Positions 34,153 through 42,271 of a stretch of DNA of 43,964 bases are shown in pieces; within the stretch, counting starts at the first letter, position 1; each line of letters begins with the position of its first letter. The notes beneath the pieces were generated by a model. That model worked only from the letters and a program-made list of their open reading frames with translations, had not been told where the DNA came from and ran no database searches. The stretch is from Dysosmobacter segnis. GTDB taxonomy: Bacteria; Bacillota; Clostridia; Oscillospirales; Oscillospiraceae. The translations under genes were made by a program, and so were the position numbers. The stretch is taken from assembly GCF_014297285.1 (NCBI RefSeq), contig NZ_JACOQI010000023.1, forward strand, positions 1 through 43,964, in the 5' to 3' direction.

Positions 34153-35920
34153 CCGAACTTATCTCCTTTATCTCGTCAATCAAAGGCAGAAGCCGCTTGT
34201 GCAGCGCATCCACCAGACCCCGGTCCGTGCATTTCAGCTCCGGCGAAACCGCCAGCGGCATAAGGGTGAAGAACGTCAGCAAATTTTGATGGTTGAAGCC
34301 CATGCGGCGGCAGTCCGACAGGAGCTGCTCCATCTGCTCCAGCAGTACCTCCGGAGGCAGATCACACATCAGCCCCGCCAGAGGCAGCGGGATGAGGGTC
34401 AGTACCTTGCCGTTTTCCACGGTGCAGAGCCCACCCTGGGATTCCCGGAGGGTGTTGGCCGCCAGAGCCATATCAGCGTCATTACCGCCATAGACCGTCA
34501 GGTTGTGGCAGTCGTGGCCGTAGGTCAGTGCGGCGGCACCGGTGACACCGTCCATGCCGGTCAGCAGGCCGATGCCGTGCTGATCCCGGCCGTAGCGGTT
34601 GAATACTGCCATTTTTAAGTAAGGAGCTGTTTTCAGACAGGCAAAGCCGTCTCTTTCAGCGGACAGGGGCAGGGCCTTCCGGACCCGCTGGGTGCGGATG
34701 GAGACGCCATCCTGGCCGATCAGATTCACCACGGCGGTGCCGCCGGAGAAGCCGGGGCGTACCGGCACCGTGACGGCAAAATCCTCTTCCGTCACGGGAC
34801 GGAGATGAACGGAGCCCTGCAGGTGGTCTGGAATTTGGTAAGGAGCGGTATGGGGCAGATAGCTGCCATGGTCCCAGACGATCTCTCCGGCCCGGAGCAC
34901 CAGCTCCGGTCTGGGATGACGCAGATCCTGCACCAGCTGTATATCAGCCTCCATGCCAGGGGCGATGCCGCCAGTGCGGTACAGCCGCAGGCGAACGGCG
35001 GGGTTGATGGTGGCGTACCGGATGGCCCGGATGGGGTCCAGCCCCAGCTCGATGGCCCGCTCCACCACGAAGTTCAGATGGCCCTGCCGCATGAGCCGGG
35101 GCAGGGGAACATCGTCCGTCACCAGGCAGATGCGGTCCTGCACCGGTGCATCATTCATGGCCTGGACGATTTCCCGGTTCAGCATGCATTCCTGTACCTG
35201 CACCGTGAAGCCCAGAGCCAGCTCCTCCCGGAGCTTTTCAGCAGAGGGAACGGTGTGGTCGCTGTCGATGCCCATGGCCCGGAAAGTCTGCAAGCGGCGG
35301 CCGGTGAGGGCGGAGACATGGCCATCCAGAAAAACGCCGTGGTTGGCGGCAGCTTCAATGACGGAGAGCATCCGCTCATCCCCGGCGGCGACGGCGTTGA
35401 AATCCATGACCTCGCCCAATCCAGCCACGCCGGGAATATCCAGCAGGGCCTCCATCTCAGCGGGGCCAACATCAAAACCGGAATCCTCCAGACCGGGAGC
35501 GGAGGGAATGGTGGAGGGGGCGGTCAGCAGCACCCGCAGGGGCAGGGACCGGCAGGCATCTGCCAGACCCCGGACGCCCTCAATGCCAAGGACATTGGCA
35601 ATTTCATGGGGGTCGGCGCATACCGTGGTTGTGCCGCAGGATAGGGCCACCTGAGCAAAATGCTCCGGCGTCAGCATGCTGCTCTCCAGATGCATGTGAG
35701 AATCCACGAAGCCAGGCAGGGCATAAGCGTTGCCGCCATCAATGCTCCGGCGGCTGTCCAGCGCTTCTTCCGGGCCAAAAACCCCGGCGATATGACCGTT
35801 GACAATGCCGATAGATCCGCTTACAATAGAGGCGCTGAACACATTGACGATCTGCACATTGCGGATTACCAGGTCAAAGGGGCGTCTGCCCAGCATAGCT
35901 TCGGTGATATCTTTCAGCAT
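34142..35920 (-). CDS. ade: Adenine deaminase-like amidohydrolase
   Basis: 592 residues from ATG 35920 with Shine-Dalgarno GGAGGGG. Amidohydrolase features: PGFVDSHMHLESSMLTPEHFA (metal motif), ADPHEIANVLG, GLGEVMDFNAV, DGHVSALTG, LVTDDVPLPRLMRQGHLNFVVERAIELGL and ATINPAVRLRL, plus an adenine-deaminase-type C-terminal domain (VNLIGQDG...GMDGVTGAAALTYGHDCHNLTVYGG). These follow AdeC closely, but the segment usually reading S-x-HE reads SDHT. The expected reaction is adenine to hypoxanthine plus ammonia; a related purine substrate is possible. It leads the importer operon. Confidence 0.82.
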   Translation of the reverse strand: MLKDITEAMLGRRPFDLVIRNVQIVNVFSASIVSGSIGIVNGHIAGVFGPEEALDSRRSIDGGNAYALPGFVDSHMHLESSMLTPEHFAQVALSCGTTTVCADPHEIANVLGIEGVRGLADACRSLPLRVLLTAPSTIPSAPGLEDSGFDVGPAEMEALLDIPGVAGLGEVMDFNAVAAGDERMLSVIEAAANHGVFLDGHVSALTGRRLQTFRAMGIDSDHTVPSAEKLREELALGFTVQVQECMLNREIVQAMNDAPVQDRICLVTDDVPLPRLMRQGHLNFVVERAIELGLDPIRAIRYATINPAVRLRLYRTGGIAPGMEADIQLVQDLRHPRPELVLRAGEIVWDHGSYLPHTAPYQIPDHLQGSVHLRPVTEEDFAVTVPVRPGFSGGTAVVNLIGQDGVSIRTQRVRKALPLSAERDGFACLKTAPYLKMAVFNRYGRDQHGIGLLTGMDGVTGAAALTYGHDCHNLTVYGGNDADMALAANTLRESQGGLCTVENGKVLTLIPLPLAGLMCDLPPEVLLEQMEQLLSDCRRMGFNHQNLLTFFTLMPLAVSPELKCTDRGLVDALHKRLLPLIDEIKEISSDGT

Positions 35921-35942
35921 AGCGGTGTCCCCTCCGTTTCGT

Positions 35943-35960
35943 ATGTCAAAAATAAGACAT
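35943..35960. promoter_or_regulatory. Candidate operator overlapping the ade promoter start region
   Basis: ATGTC-N8-GACAT, immediately downstream of the ade -10 box. Position and symmetry suit a repressor site, but no regulator is assigned. Confidence 0.4.
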
Positions 35961-35964
35961 TTTA

Positions 35965-35992
35965 ATGATATCTTTCTAGGGAAAAAAGTCAA
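35965..35992 (-). promoter_or_regulatory. Promoter of the ade-importer operon
   Basis: Minus strand: TTGACT (35992-35987), 16 bp, TATCAT (35970-35965), 45 bp before ATG 35920. It is intact despite the IS605-type insertion starting at about 36043. Confidence 0.7.
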
Positions 35993-36042
35993 GGTCATAC
36001 CATACCATAATTTTAAACGGGAATTGCGGTTGTTTCATACAA

Positions 36043-36226
36043 GTTGAACGATCGAAACACCCCTTGAGAATAGGAGTAGTCAACAATCCACGGCCAAAAG
36101 GCCATGGGCTTGTAACTGCCCAGTCGTAGTAGCGGATAGCTCCTCCGACCTTTAACCCCAAGAGACATTGCTGTCTCAAGTGGCGTTACATCGTAGGGTG
36201 GTTGACAGCACCCTTTGCGGCAAAGT
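36043..36226 (-). ncRNA. Likely TnpB guide RNA (reRNA/omegaRNA) scaffold and right end
   Basis: About 184 bases from the tnpB stop to the predicted element end, with three hairpins: 36196-36213, GAGACA/TGTCTC at 36162-36177, and 36088-36107. The last is CCATGGCC-TTTT-GGCCGTGG on the minus strand; it pairs fully there, with one G-U wobble, but would have an A-C mismatch on the plus strand. That favours an RNA made from the tnpB strand, as known for TnpB guide RNAs. The guide would be the flank beyond 36043, beginning TTGTATGAAACAACC. Inferred by family, not shown. Confidence 0.6.
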
Positions 36227-37366
36227 TTACTCTGCCGCAACTGTATCAGGTACTTGGCTATCATATAGATAGTTGATTCCCATGCGATACAGATTCATTG
36301 CGCCGATACGGTCATCGTTCGACTTGTAGCCGCAGTTCTTACAGGTAAACAGATGTATCTTCTTGTTGCGATTTGCCTGTTCTGTGTGTCCACAGACGGG
36401 ACAGCACTGGCTGGTATACCGAGGGTCGACCTTGATTACGGAAGATTGGTTCTGTTTCGCCTTGTAGATGAGCTTTTGTTCGAGGTCATAGAAAGCCCAC
36501 GATACAGAAACATAGCGGTGCTTCGTTTTGACACGTTCCGTGGCATGATGAATACCGGACAAATCTTCCAGAACGAAGAGAGTGTGCGCGGGGTTATTTA
36601 CAACGAGTGCCTTTGATACACAATGGTTGACATCCTGCATCCAACGGTTTTCTCGTTGACCGATGCTTTTGAGTCTACGTCTTGAAGACGGGGTATGCCG
36701 CATCTGGAGTTCTTTTCTAAGTGCTGAATAGTGGGCTCTTTTCTGCTTGATGGACCGACCTCTCACAAACCCGGACTTGTGCTTGCTATCGTAAGTTGCA
36801 ACGACGAAGTTGATGCCTCGGTCGATGCCTACAACATTACAGATATCGGAGAGATTACTCTCTTCTACATCATGGGTCACAGGGATATGTAGGAAGTACT
36901 TGCCATGCTTGTTCACCAGCTTGGCGGTGCCGAACCGGTAGATAGAGCGGTCGAAGTATTTCGACATCCCTTCCGCGAAATAAGGCAGTTTCACTCTTCC
37001 GCCGAGCGTGTTTATGGAAAAGCGGTCTTGCGTCAGAGAGTAATCTCTGTTCCAGACGAGGTCATACTGAGGTTTCTTGAACGACGGTTTGATCCACTCT
37101 TTCTGATTCTCAAGGATGGTCTTATATCTGGCAATGACCGTCTTGAATACAGACTGAGTCATTTGAGATTTTAGTCCGAATTCTGCGCGCAACGTAGGAT
37201 ACAGAGCTTTGTTGAGCGAAAACTGTTTTAAATCGTGTGTGCGAAACACATAATCCGAGACATAGTTGCACGCTTCACGATAGATAGACATCGTTTCATC
37301 AAGTAACGCCTTATCTTCATCAGATGCCACTACTTGGATTTTTGCCGTGATGGACATTTGCGCCAT
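36227..37366 (-). CDS. tnpB: TnpB RNA-guided nuclease of an IS605-type element
   Basis: 379 residues from ATG 37366, with AAGGAGG upstream. N-terminal WED/REC region (AKIQVVASDEDKALLDETM, ACNYVSDYVF), then the split RuvC: GIDRGINFVVATY (first Asp), VLEDLSGI (Glu), and SNDDRIGAMNLYRMG (last Asp). The zinc finger is CCPVCGHT...CKNCGY. All catalytic residues and cysteines are present, so it looks active. TnpB is an RNA-guided DNA endonuclease that helps the element persist. Its partner tnpA is truncated, so this may be an immobile but nuclease-competent copy. Confidence 0.93.
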   Translation of the reverse strand: MAQMSITAKIQVVASDEDKALLDETMSIYREACNYVSDYVFRTHDLKQFSLNKALYPTLRAEFGLKSQMTQSVFKTVIARYKTILENQKEWIKPSFKKPQYDLVWNRDYSLTQDRFSINTLGGRVKLPYFAEGMSKYFDRSIYRFGTAKLVNKHGKYFLHIPVTHDVEESNLSDICNVVGIDRGINFVVATYDSKHKSGFVRGRSIKQKRAHYSALRKELQMRHTPSSRRRLKSIGQRENRWMQDVNHCVSKALVVNNPAHTLFVLEDLSGIHHATERVKTKHRYVSVSWAFYDLEQKLIYKAKQNQSSVIKVDPRYTSQCCPVCGHTEQANRNKKIHLFTCKNCGYKSNDDRIGAMNLYRMGINYLYDSQVPDTVAAE

Positions 37367-37420
37367 AGTCAATCCTCCTTCCTTTGTTATTTCACTAATA
37401 CTATTATACAATTATAGATA

Positions 37421-37756
37421 GTGGACATCAAGGCGCATCGAGGTGACTTATGGATTGATGCCATAAAACAAAAGATTCAAAGCATCGCTGATGCTCATCA
37501 CTACGAAATCGTGGCGATGGAAACAGACAAAGACCATGTGCATATTCTCCTCGGATACGACACGACAGATTCCGTCTGTAACATTGTCAAGACAGTAAAA
37601 CAAGAAACGACACATCATCTTTGGCAAAGATTCGGGCCTTTCCTGGCCAAACACTATTGGAAGAAAAGGATATTCTGGTCCGATGGATACTTTGCCTGTA
37701 GTATCGGGGAAGTCTCCTCGGCAATTATCCAAAAGTATATCGAAAACCAAGGATGA
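37421..37756 (+). pseudogene. tnpA: N-terminally truncated TnpA transposase
   Basis: 111 residues from GTG 37421. The HUH motif DHVHILLG, SDGYFACSIG and the catalytic-tyrosine helix IIQKYIENQG are present, but the N-terminal strand YHLVF-x-x-KYR of about 20 residues is missing. A TAG at 37415-37417 closes the frame upstream. The family norm is about 130-150 residues, so this enzyme probably does not fold properly. Compare the intact TnpA at 10324-10737. Confidence 0.75.
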
Positions 37757-37780
37757 TGCGTCTTTACGAACAGGGCTCCT

Positions 37781-37802
37781 CCCACCGCCTAAAGGCATTG
37801 GG
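37781..37802. repeat. Left-end hairpin of the IS605-type element
   Basis: CCCA-C-CGCCT pairs with AGGCA-T-TGGG with one mismatched and one wobble pair; a second small stem, TTGGG/CCCAA, overlaps it at 37798-37813. Such sub-terminal hairpins are recognised by TnpA. Confidence 0.5.
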
Positions 37803-37834
37803 TTTCCGCCCAAACTATGTTGGAGGTATTTTTT

Positions 37835-39010
37835 ATGAATATGATTTCAGAAGAGGTCCTGGCGCTTGAGCCTGATATAATCGCCTGGCGGCGCCACATG
37901 CATCAGAATCCGGAGCTCTCCTTTCAGGAGGTCCATACAACGGCTTACCTGACGGAGGAACTGAAAAAGATCCCAGGTCTGACATTGGAATTTCCCACCA
38001 AAACAGGCGTGGTAGCGGTGCTGAAAGGGGTCCAGCCTGGTCCGGTACTGGCCCTGCGAGCGGATATTGATGCGCTTCCCATTCAGGAGGAGACTGGGCT
38101 GCCCTATGCCTCCACAGTGCCCGGTGTCATGCATGCCTGCGGCCACGATGGCCATGCGGCCATGCAGCTTGCGGCAGCTAAGCTGCTTGCGGCGGAGCGG
38201 ACCAGCCTCAGGGGCGAGGTGCGGTTCCTGTTCCAGCATGCGGAGGAGCTGCCTCCCGGCGGCGCGGTGGAAATGCTGAAGGCCGGCGTGATGGAGGGCG
38301 TGGACGAACTGTACGGCATGCACCTGAGCTCAAACTTCCCTACGGGCACCTTCGGTGTCCGGCCCGGGGCCCTCACCAGCGCCACGGACCGTTTCGATAT
38401 CCGGGTCATCGGCAAGGGCGGTCACTCCGCGTTCCCGGAGACCTGCGTGGACCCCATCGTCATCGCCGGTGAGATCGTGGGAGCCTTGCAGACCCTGGTT
38501 TCCCGGCGTATCCAGGCGGTGGAGCCTGCCGTGGTGTCCGTGTGCATGATCCATGCCGGAGAGGCGTATAATATCATCCCCGGTGAGGTGGCCATCACCG
38601 GTTCCACCCGAACCTTCAGCAAGGAGACCCGGGAGCGGCTCCCCAAGCTGATGGAGGAGCTTGCCCGCGGCATCTGCGCGGCCCACGGCGCGGACTGCGA
38701 TTTCAAGTTCACCTTGGGCTATGCCTCCGTAATGAATGACAAGGCCCTGACGGCTTCCAGCCGCAAGGTCATTGAGGAGCATTTCGGCGAAAGCGCTGTG
38801 CTGGAGATCGATCCCCTGATGCCCGGTGAGGATTTCTCCGCTCTGCAGGAAAACTGCCCTGGCTTTTTTGTGGAGCTGGGAGCCCGCAGTGAGGAAAAGG
38901 GTATTACCTTCCCCCATCACAACTGCCGCTACCTGATGGATGAGGATGCGCTGAAATACGGCGTGGAGTATCTCTATCAGTTGGTCCGCAGCCGTTTGTC
39001 GATCAGCTGA
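37835..39010 (+). CDS. M20 family amidohydrolase (second copy)
   Basis: 391 residues from ATG 37835 with TTGGAGG about 10 bp upstream. M20/HipO motifs: LRADIDALPIQEETGLPY, HACGHDGHAAMQLAAAKLL, FQHAEELPPGGA, GKGGHSAFPETCVDP, and MPGEDFSAL. It hydrolyses N-acyl amino acids or related amides in the cytoplasm. Divergent from the ade operon, but the IS605-type element now lies between its Shine-Dalgarno and any native promoter. A strong terminator follows. Confidence 0.9.
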   Translation: MNMISEEVLALEPDIIAWRRHMHQNPELSFQEVHTTAYLTEELKKIPGLTLEFPTKTGVVAVLKGVQPGPVLALRADIDALPIQEETGLPYASTVPGVMHACGHDGHAAMQLAAAKLLAAERTSLRGEVRFLFQHAEELPPGGAVEMLKAGVMEGVDELYGMHLSSNFPTGTFGVRPGALTSATDRFDIRVIGKGGHSAFPETCVDPIVIAGEIVGALQTLVSRRIQAVEPAVVSVCMIHAGEAYNIIPGEVAITGSTRTFSKETRERLPKLMEELARGICAAHGADCDFKFTLGYASVMNDKALTASSRKVIEEHFGESAVLEIDPLMPGEDFSALQENCPGFFVELGARSEEKGITFPHHNCRYLMDEDALKYGVEYLYQLVRSRLSIS

Positions 39011-39069
39011 ATCAAAGCGTGAGGCCTTGACAGGCACAGCGAAAAACGAAATATAGACCGAACCAAAAG

Positions 39070-39115
39070 CGGCGTTCCTAACTTCCGAGCTGGAAGAATA
39101 GGAACGCCGTTTTTT
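39070..39115 (+). terminator. Terminator after the M20 gene
   Basis: CGGCGTTCCTA pairs with TAGGAACGCCG, with an inner TTCC/GGAA stem, then six T. The stretch 39116-39250 after it shows no gene. Confidence 0.9.
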
Positions 39116-39250
39116 GCTATGCAAAATCAGAAATGTGCCATTTTCTCACCCCTGTGGGGCAACCGGAAATGGTGCACAACAACTTCGTGCACTGACATTT
39201 GCGCATTTTCGCGGTGCGGTACTCATGCATGAAGCTTGATACCTCAGTAT

Positions 39251-40669
39251 TTACAGGCTGATGGCGCCGTCGGCGGTCTGAGCGTCCGTCAGCAGGGGGG
39301 CGTACTCCGCCAGCAGGCGTTCCACCTGCTCCTTGCAGCGGCCGATGTACAGGGACGGCTCCATCACGGCGTCCAGCTCCGCACGGGTCATGCTGAAGGC
39401 CGGGTCTGCGGCCAGACGGTCCAGCAGATCGCAGGGTTCGCCCTCCTTCATCCGTGCGGTGGCGGCCATGGAGTGCTGGCGGATCTTCTCATGCAGCTCC
39501 TGTCGGTCGCCGCCCCGCTTCACCGCCTCCATCATGATGTTTTCCGTGGCCAGGAAGGGCAGATATTCCCGGATGGCCCGGTCCACGATCTTCTCGTTGA
39601 CGTGCAGCCCGTTGGTGACGTTCTGGCACAGCCGCAGCACCGCATCGGCGCAGAGGAAGCCCTCCGGCAGGGAAATGCGGCGGTTGGCGGAGTCGTCCAG
39701 CGTCCGTTCCAGCCACTGAACGGAGGCGGTCATGGGGGCGTTGGCGGCGTCGGCCATCAGATAGCGGCTGAGGGAGCAGATCCGCTCGGAACGCATGGGG
39801 TTCCGTTTGTAGGCCATGGCGCTGGAGCCGATCTGATTCTTCTCAAAAGGCTCTTCCACCTGACGGTCATGCTGCAGGAGCCGGAGGTCGTTGGCCATGC
39901 GGTAGGCGCTCTGGGCGATGGAGGACAGCACATTCAGAATCCGGCTGTCGGTTTTCCGGGGATAGGTCTGGCCGCAGACGGAGAAGCAGCGCTCAAAGCC
40001 GAAGGCGGCGGCGATCCGGCGGTTCATCTCGTCGATTTTCGCCCCGTCGCCCTCAAAGAGATCCATGAAGCTGGCCTCGGTGCCGGTAGTTCCCCGGCAG
40101 CCTAAGAAGCGCAGGGTGGCCAGCACGTGATCCAGTTCTTCCAGATCGGAGCGGAAGTCCTGCATCCACAATGCGGCCCGCTTGCCCACCGTCACCGGCT
40201 GGGCGGGCTGATAGTGGGTGTAGCCCAGAGTGGGCGTGGCAGCGTACTGCCGGGCAAAGGCCGCCAGATTCACCAGAACGGATAAGATCTGCCCACGCAG
40301 ATACCGCAGACCGTCCCGGTAGAGGATCAGGTCGGCGTTGTCCGTCACATAGCAGCTGGTAGCGCCCAAATGGATGATCCCCGCCGCGGAGGGGGCCGCC
40401 AGACCGTAGGCGTAGACATGGGCCATCACGTCATGGCGGACTTCCTTTTCCCGCTGCTCTGCGGCAGCGTAGTCGATGTCGGTGACGTGGGCTTCCAGTT
40501 CCGCCACCTGCTCTGCGGTGATGGGCAGGCCCAGCTCGTGCTCCGCCCGGGCCAGCTCCACCCATAGCCGCCGCCAGGTCTGAAACCGCATATCCGGAGA
40601 GAACAGGTGCAGCATATAAGGGGAGGCGTAGCGGGAGGACAGGGGGGATTCGTAAATATCCTTGCTCAT
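39251..40669 (-). CDS. purB: Adenylosuccinate lyase
   Basis: 472 residues. The fumarase/aspartase superfamily signature GSSAMAYKRNP is present with SEASFMDLF and GYTHYQPAQP (active-site histidine region). It catalyses SAICAR to AICAR plus fumarate and adenylosuccinate to AMP plus fumarate in purine synthesis. It follows purA on the same strand, 67 bp apart, and the pair converges on the M20 gene. Confidence 0.96.
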   Translation of the reverse strand: MSKDIYESPLSSRYASPYMLHLFSPDMRFQTWRRLWVELARAEHELGLPITAEQVAELEAHVTDIDYAAAEQREKEVRHDVMAHVYAYGLAAPSAAGIIHLGATSCYVTDNADLILYRDGLRYLRGQILSVLVNLAAFARQYAATPTLGYTHYQPAQPVTVGKRAALWMQDFRSDLEELDHVLATLRFLGCRGTTGTEASFMDLFEGDGAKIDEMNRRIAAAFGFERCFSVCGQTYPRKTDSRILNVLSSIAQSAYRMANDLRLLQHDRQVEEPFEKNQIGSSAMAYKRNPMRSERICSLSRYLMADAANAPMTASVQWLERTLDDSANRRISLPEGFLCADAVLRLCQNVTNGLHVNEKIVDRAIREYLPFLATENIMMEAVKRGGDRQELHEKIRQHSMAATARMKEGEPCDLLDRLAADPAFSMTRAELDAVMEPSLYIGRCKEQVERLLAEYAPLLTDAQTADGAISL

Positions 40670-40736
40670 AAAGGCTCCTTCCAGCGTTTTTCCAATAGTT
40701 TACAGGAAGCGGGACGTTCTGTCCAGATTTGATGGG

Positions 40737-42011
40737 TCAGCGGATGATGAGGCTGTCCCGCTCCGCGCCCACGGATACATAGCCGATGTGACAGCCGATG
40801 GCCCGCTCCACATACTCCACGTAGTTCCGGGCGTTTTCCGGCAGCTCGTCCCAGCTGCGGACCTTGGAGATGTCGCACTTCCAGCCGTCCACGTACTCGA
40901 TGACGGGCTTTGCGTCCTGAAGGCAGACGGGGAAGGGGAATTCGTCGGTCTGCTGGCCGTCCAGCTCATAATGGGCGCAGACGGGAATCTTGTCCATATA
41001 GCTGAGAATGTCCAGCTTGGTGAGGGCGATGGTGGTAGCCCCCTGAATCTCCACGCCGTAACGGGTGGCTACCAGGTCAATGGGGCCTACCCGGCGGGGC
41101 CGTCCGGTCTTGGCGCCGTATTCCGCGCCGGCATCCCGGAGCTTCTGGGCGTCCTCCCCGAACCATTCGCACACAAAGGGGCCTTCGCCCACGCAGGAGG
41201 AATAGGCCTTTACCACGCCGACCACATCGTCCAGCTTGGCGGTGGGCAGACCGGAGCCGACCGGCGCATAGGCCGCCACAGCGTTGGAGGAGGTGGTATA
41301 GGGATAAATGCCGTAGTCCAGGTCCCGGAGGGCGCCCAGCTGGGCCTCAAAGAGGATGGATTTGCCCGCTTTCTGGGCGTCCCGCAGGAACGCGGTGGTG
41401 TTTGTAATGTAAGGCTTAACTGCTTCACAGTACTTGTCTACCCAAGCTAACAGCTCGTCCAGCGTGTAGCCCTTGGCGCCGTAGACCTTCTGGAGGGTCA
41501 GATTCTTCCATTCCAGCAGATCCGCCAGATGCTCCTTCAAATGCTGGGGGTGGAGCAGCTCTCCGGCCATCACCGTCTTTTTCTGGTACTTGTCGGAATA
41601 GAAGGGGGCGATGCCCTGCTTGGTGGAGCCGTACTTCTTGTCAGCCAGCCGGGCTTCCTCCAGACCGTCCAGATCCCGGTGCCAGGGCAGCAGGAGGGAG
41701 GCCCGGTCGCTGATCTTCAGATTTTCCGGGGTAATGGACACCCCGGCGGCCCGGAGGGTGTTCATCTCCGCCAGCAGGTTTTCACAGTCCAGCGCCACGC
41801 CGTTGCCCAGAATGTTCACCACACCCTCCCGGAAAATGCCGGAGGGCAGCAGGTGGAGGGCGAAGGTGCCCCTGTCATTCACCACGGTATGTCCGGCGTT
41901 GCCGCCGCCTTGATACCGCACCACCACGTCAAAGTGGTTGGTGAGATAATCCACCATGCGGCCCTTGCCTTCGTCGCCCCAGTTGATCCCTACGATTGCG
42001 CAGTTTGCCAT
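40737..42011 (-). CDS. purA: Adenylosuccinate synthetase
   Basis: 424 residues, the usual length. It opens MANCAIVGINWGDEGKGRMVDYL with the GDEGKG IMP/GTP loop and catalytic Asp, then YQGGGNAGHTVV with the active His, and GPIDLVATRYGVEIQG near the C-terminus. It makes adenylosuccinate from IMP, aspartate and GTP, which purB then splits. SD GGGAGG before ATG 42011; first gene of purA-purB. Confidence 0.97.
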   Translation of the reverse strand: MANCAIVGINWGDEGKGRMVDYLTNHFDVVVRYQGGGNAGHTVVNDRGTFALHLLPSGIFREGVVNILGNGVALDCENLLAEMNTLRAAGVSITPENLKISDRASLLLPWHRDLDGLEEARLADKKYGSTKQGIAPFYSDKYQKKTVMAGELLHPQHLKEHLADLLEWKNLTLQKVYGAKGYTLDELLAWVDKYCEAVKPYITNTTAFLRDAQKAGKSILFEAQLGALRDLDYGIYPYTTSSNAVAAYAPVGSGLPTAKLDDVVGVVKAYSSCVGEGPFVCEWFGEDAQKLRDAGAEYGAKTGRPRRVGPIDLVATRYGVEIQGATTIALTKLDILSYMDKIPVCAHYELDGQQTDEFPFPVCLQDAKPVIEYVDGWKCDISKVRSWDELPENARNYVEYVERAIGCHIGYVSVGAERDSLIIR

Positions 42012-42031
42012 TTGAATTGCCTCCCAAATTA

Positions 42032-42050
42032 CGTGCGGAAGCTCCGCACG
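42032..42050 (-). promoter_or_regulatory. Leader hairpin of purA
   Basis: CGTGCGGA pairs with TCCGCACG over a 3-base loop, 21 bp before the purA start. Perfect symmetry suggests an operator or a leader structure near the Shine-Dalgarno; no T run follows, so it is not a terminator. Confidence 0.5.
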
Positions 42051-42078
42051 GCATACGATTGCTTTTTTTGACCGGGTT

Positions 42079-42084
42079 ATTATA
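42079..42084 (-). promoter_or_regulatory. Candidate -10 box of purA
   Basis: TATAAT on the minus strand, 68 bp before the ATG, in an A/T-rich stretch. The -35 hexamer at the normal distance is poor, so the promoter is tentative. Confidence 0.45.
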
Positions 42085-42197
42085 GAATGGTTTTTTTTAC
42101 AAGAAAAGAATGAAAATCAAATATTTACTATAAGAAGCGCTGATGCACCCGGATAAAAAACAGCTGCAGGGCAGGACGTTTTTCTGTGAAAAACAAA

Positions 42198-42224
42198 CCG
42201 GCCCTCCGCGTCTCGGAGAGCCGG
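42198..42224 (-). terminator. Second terminator after the carboxyltransferase gene
   Basis: CCGGC-C-CTCCG pairs with CGGAG-A-GCCGG, followed on the minus strand by a T-rich tract (TTTGTTTTT). Confidence 0.75.
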
Positions 42225-42232
42225 AAAAACGT

Positions 42233-42258
42233 CCCGGACCTTTTTAAAAGGTCCGGGG
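42233..42258 (-). terminator. First terminator after the carboxyltransferase gene
   Basis: CCCGGACC pairs with GGTCCGGG around an A/T-rich loop, with TTTTT shortly after on the minus strand; in tandem with the next. Confidence 0.8.
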
Positions 42259-42271
42259 CGGCGGGGAAAGA

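Larger units (their letters stand above)
36043..37815 (-). mobile_element. IS605-type element with divergent tnpA and tnpB
   Basis: Divergent tnpA and tnpB with hairpins at both ends fit the IS605 layout. On the tnpB strand the right end reads TTCAAC at about 36043-36048; the left end lies past the tnpA stop, with hairpin CCCACCGCCT/AGGCATTGGG (37781-37802). Left boundary about 37805-37820. No target duplication is expected for this family. The element separates the ade promoter from the M20 gene. Confidence 0.75.

Noticed and set aside
37421..37756. Full-length tnpA with a non-standard start
   Set aside because: A TAG four bases upstream of the GTG closes the frame, and the missing N-terminal strand is not found in the other frames nearby.
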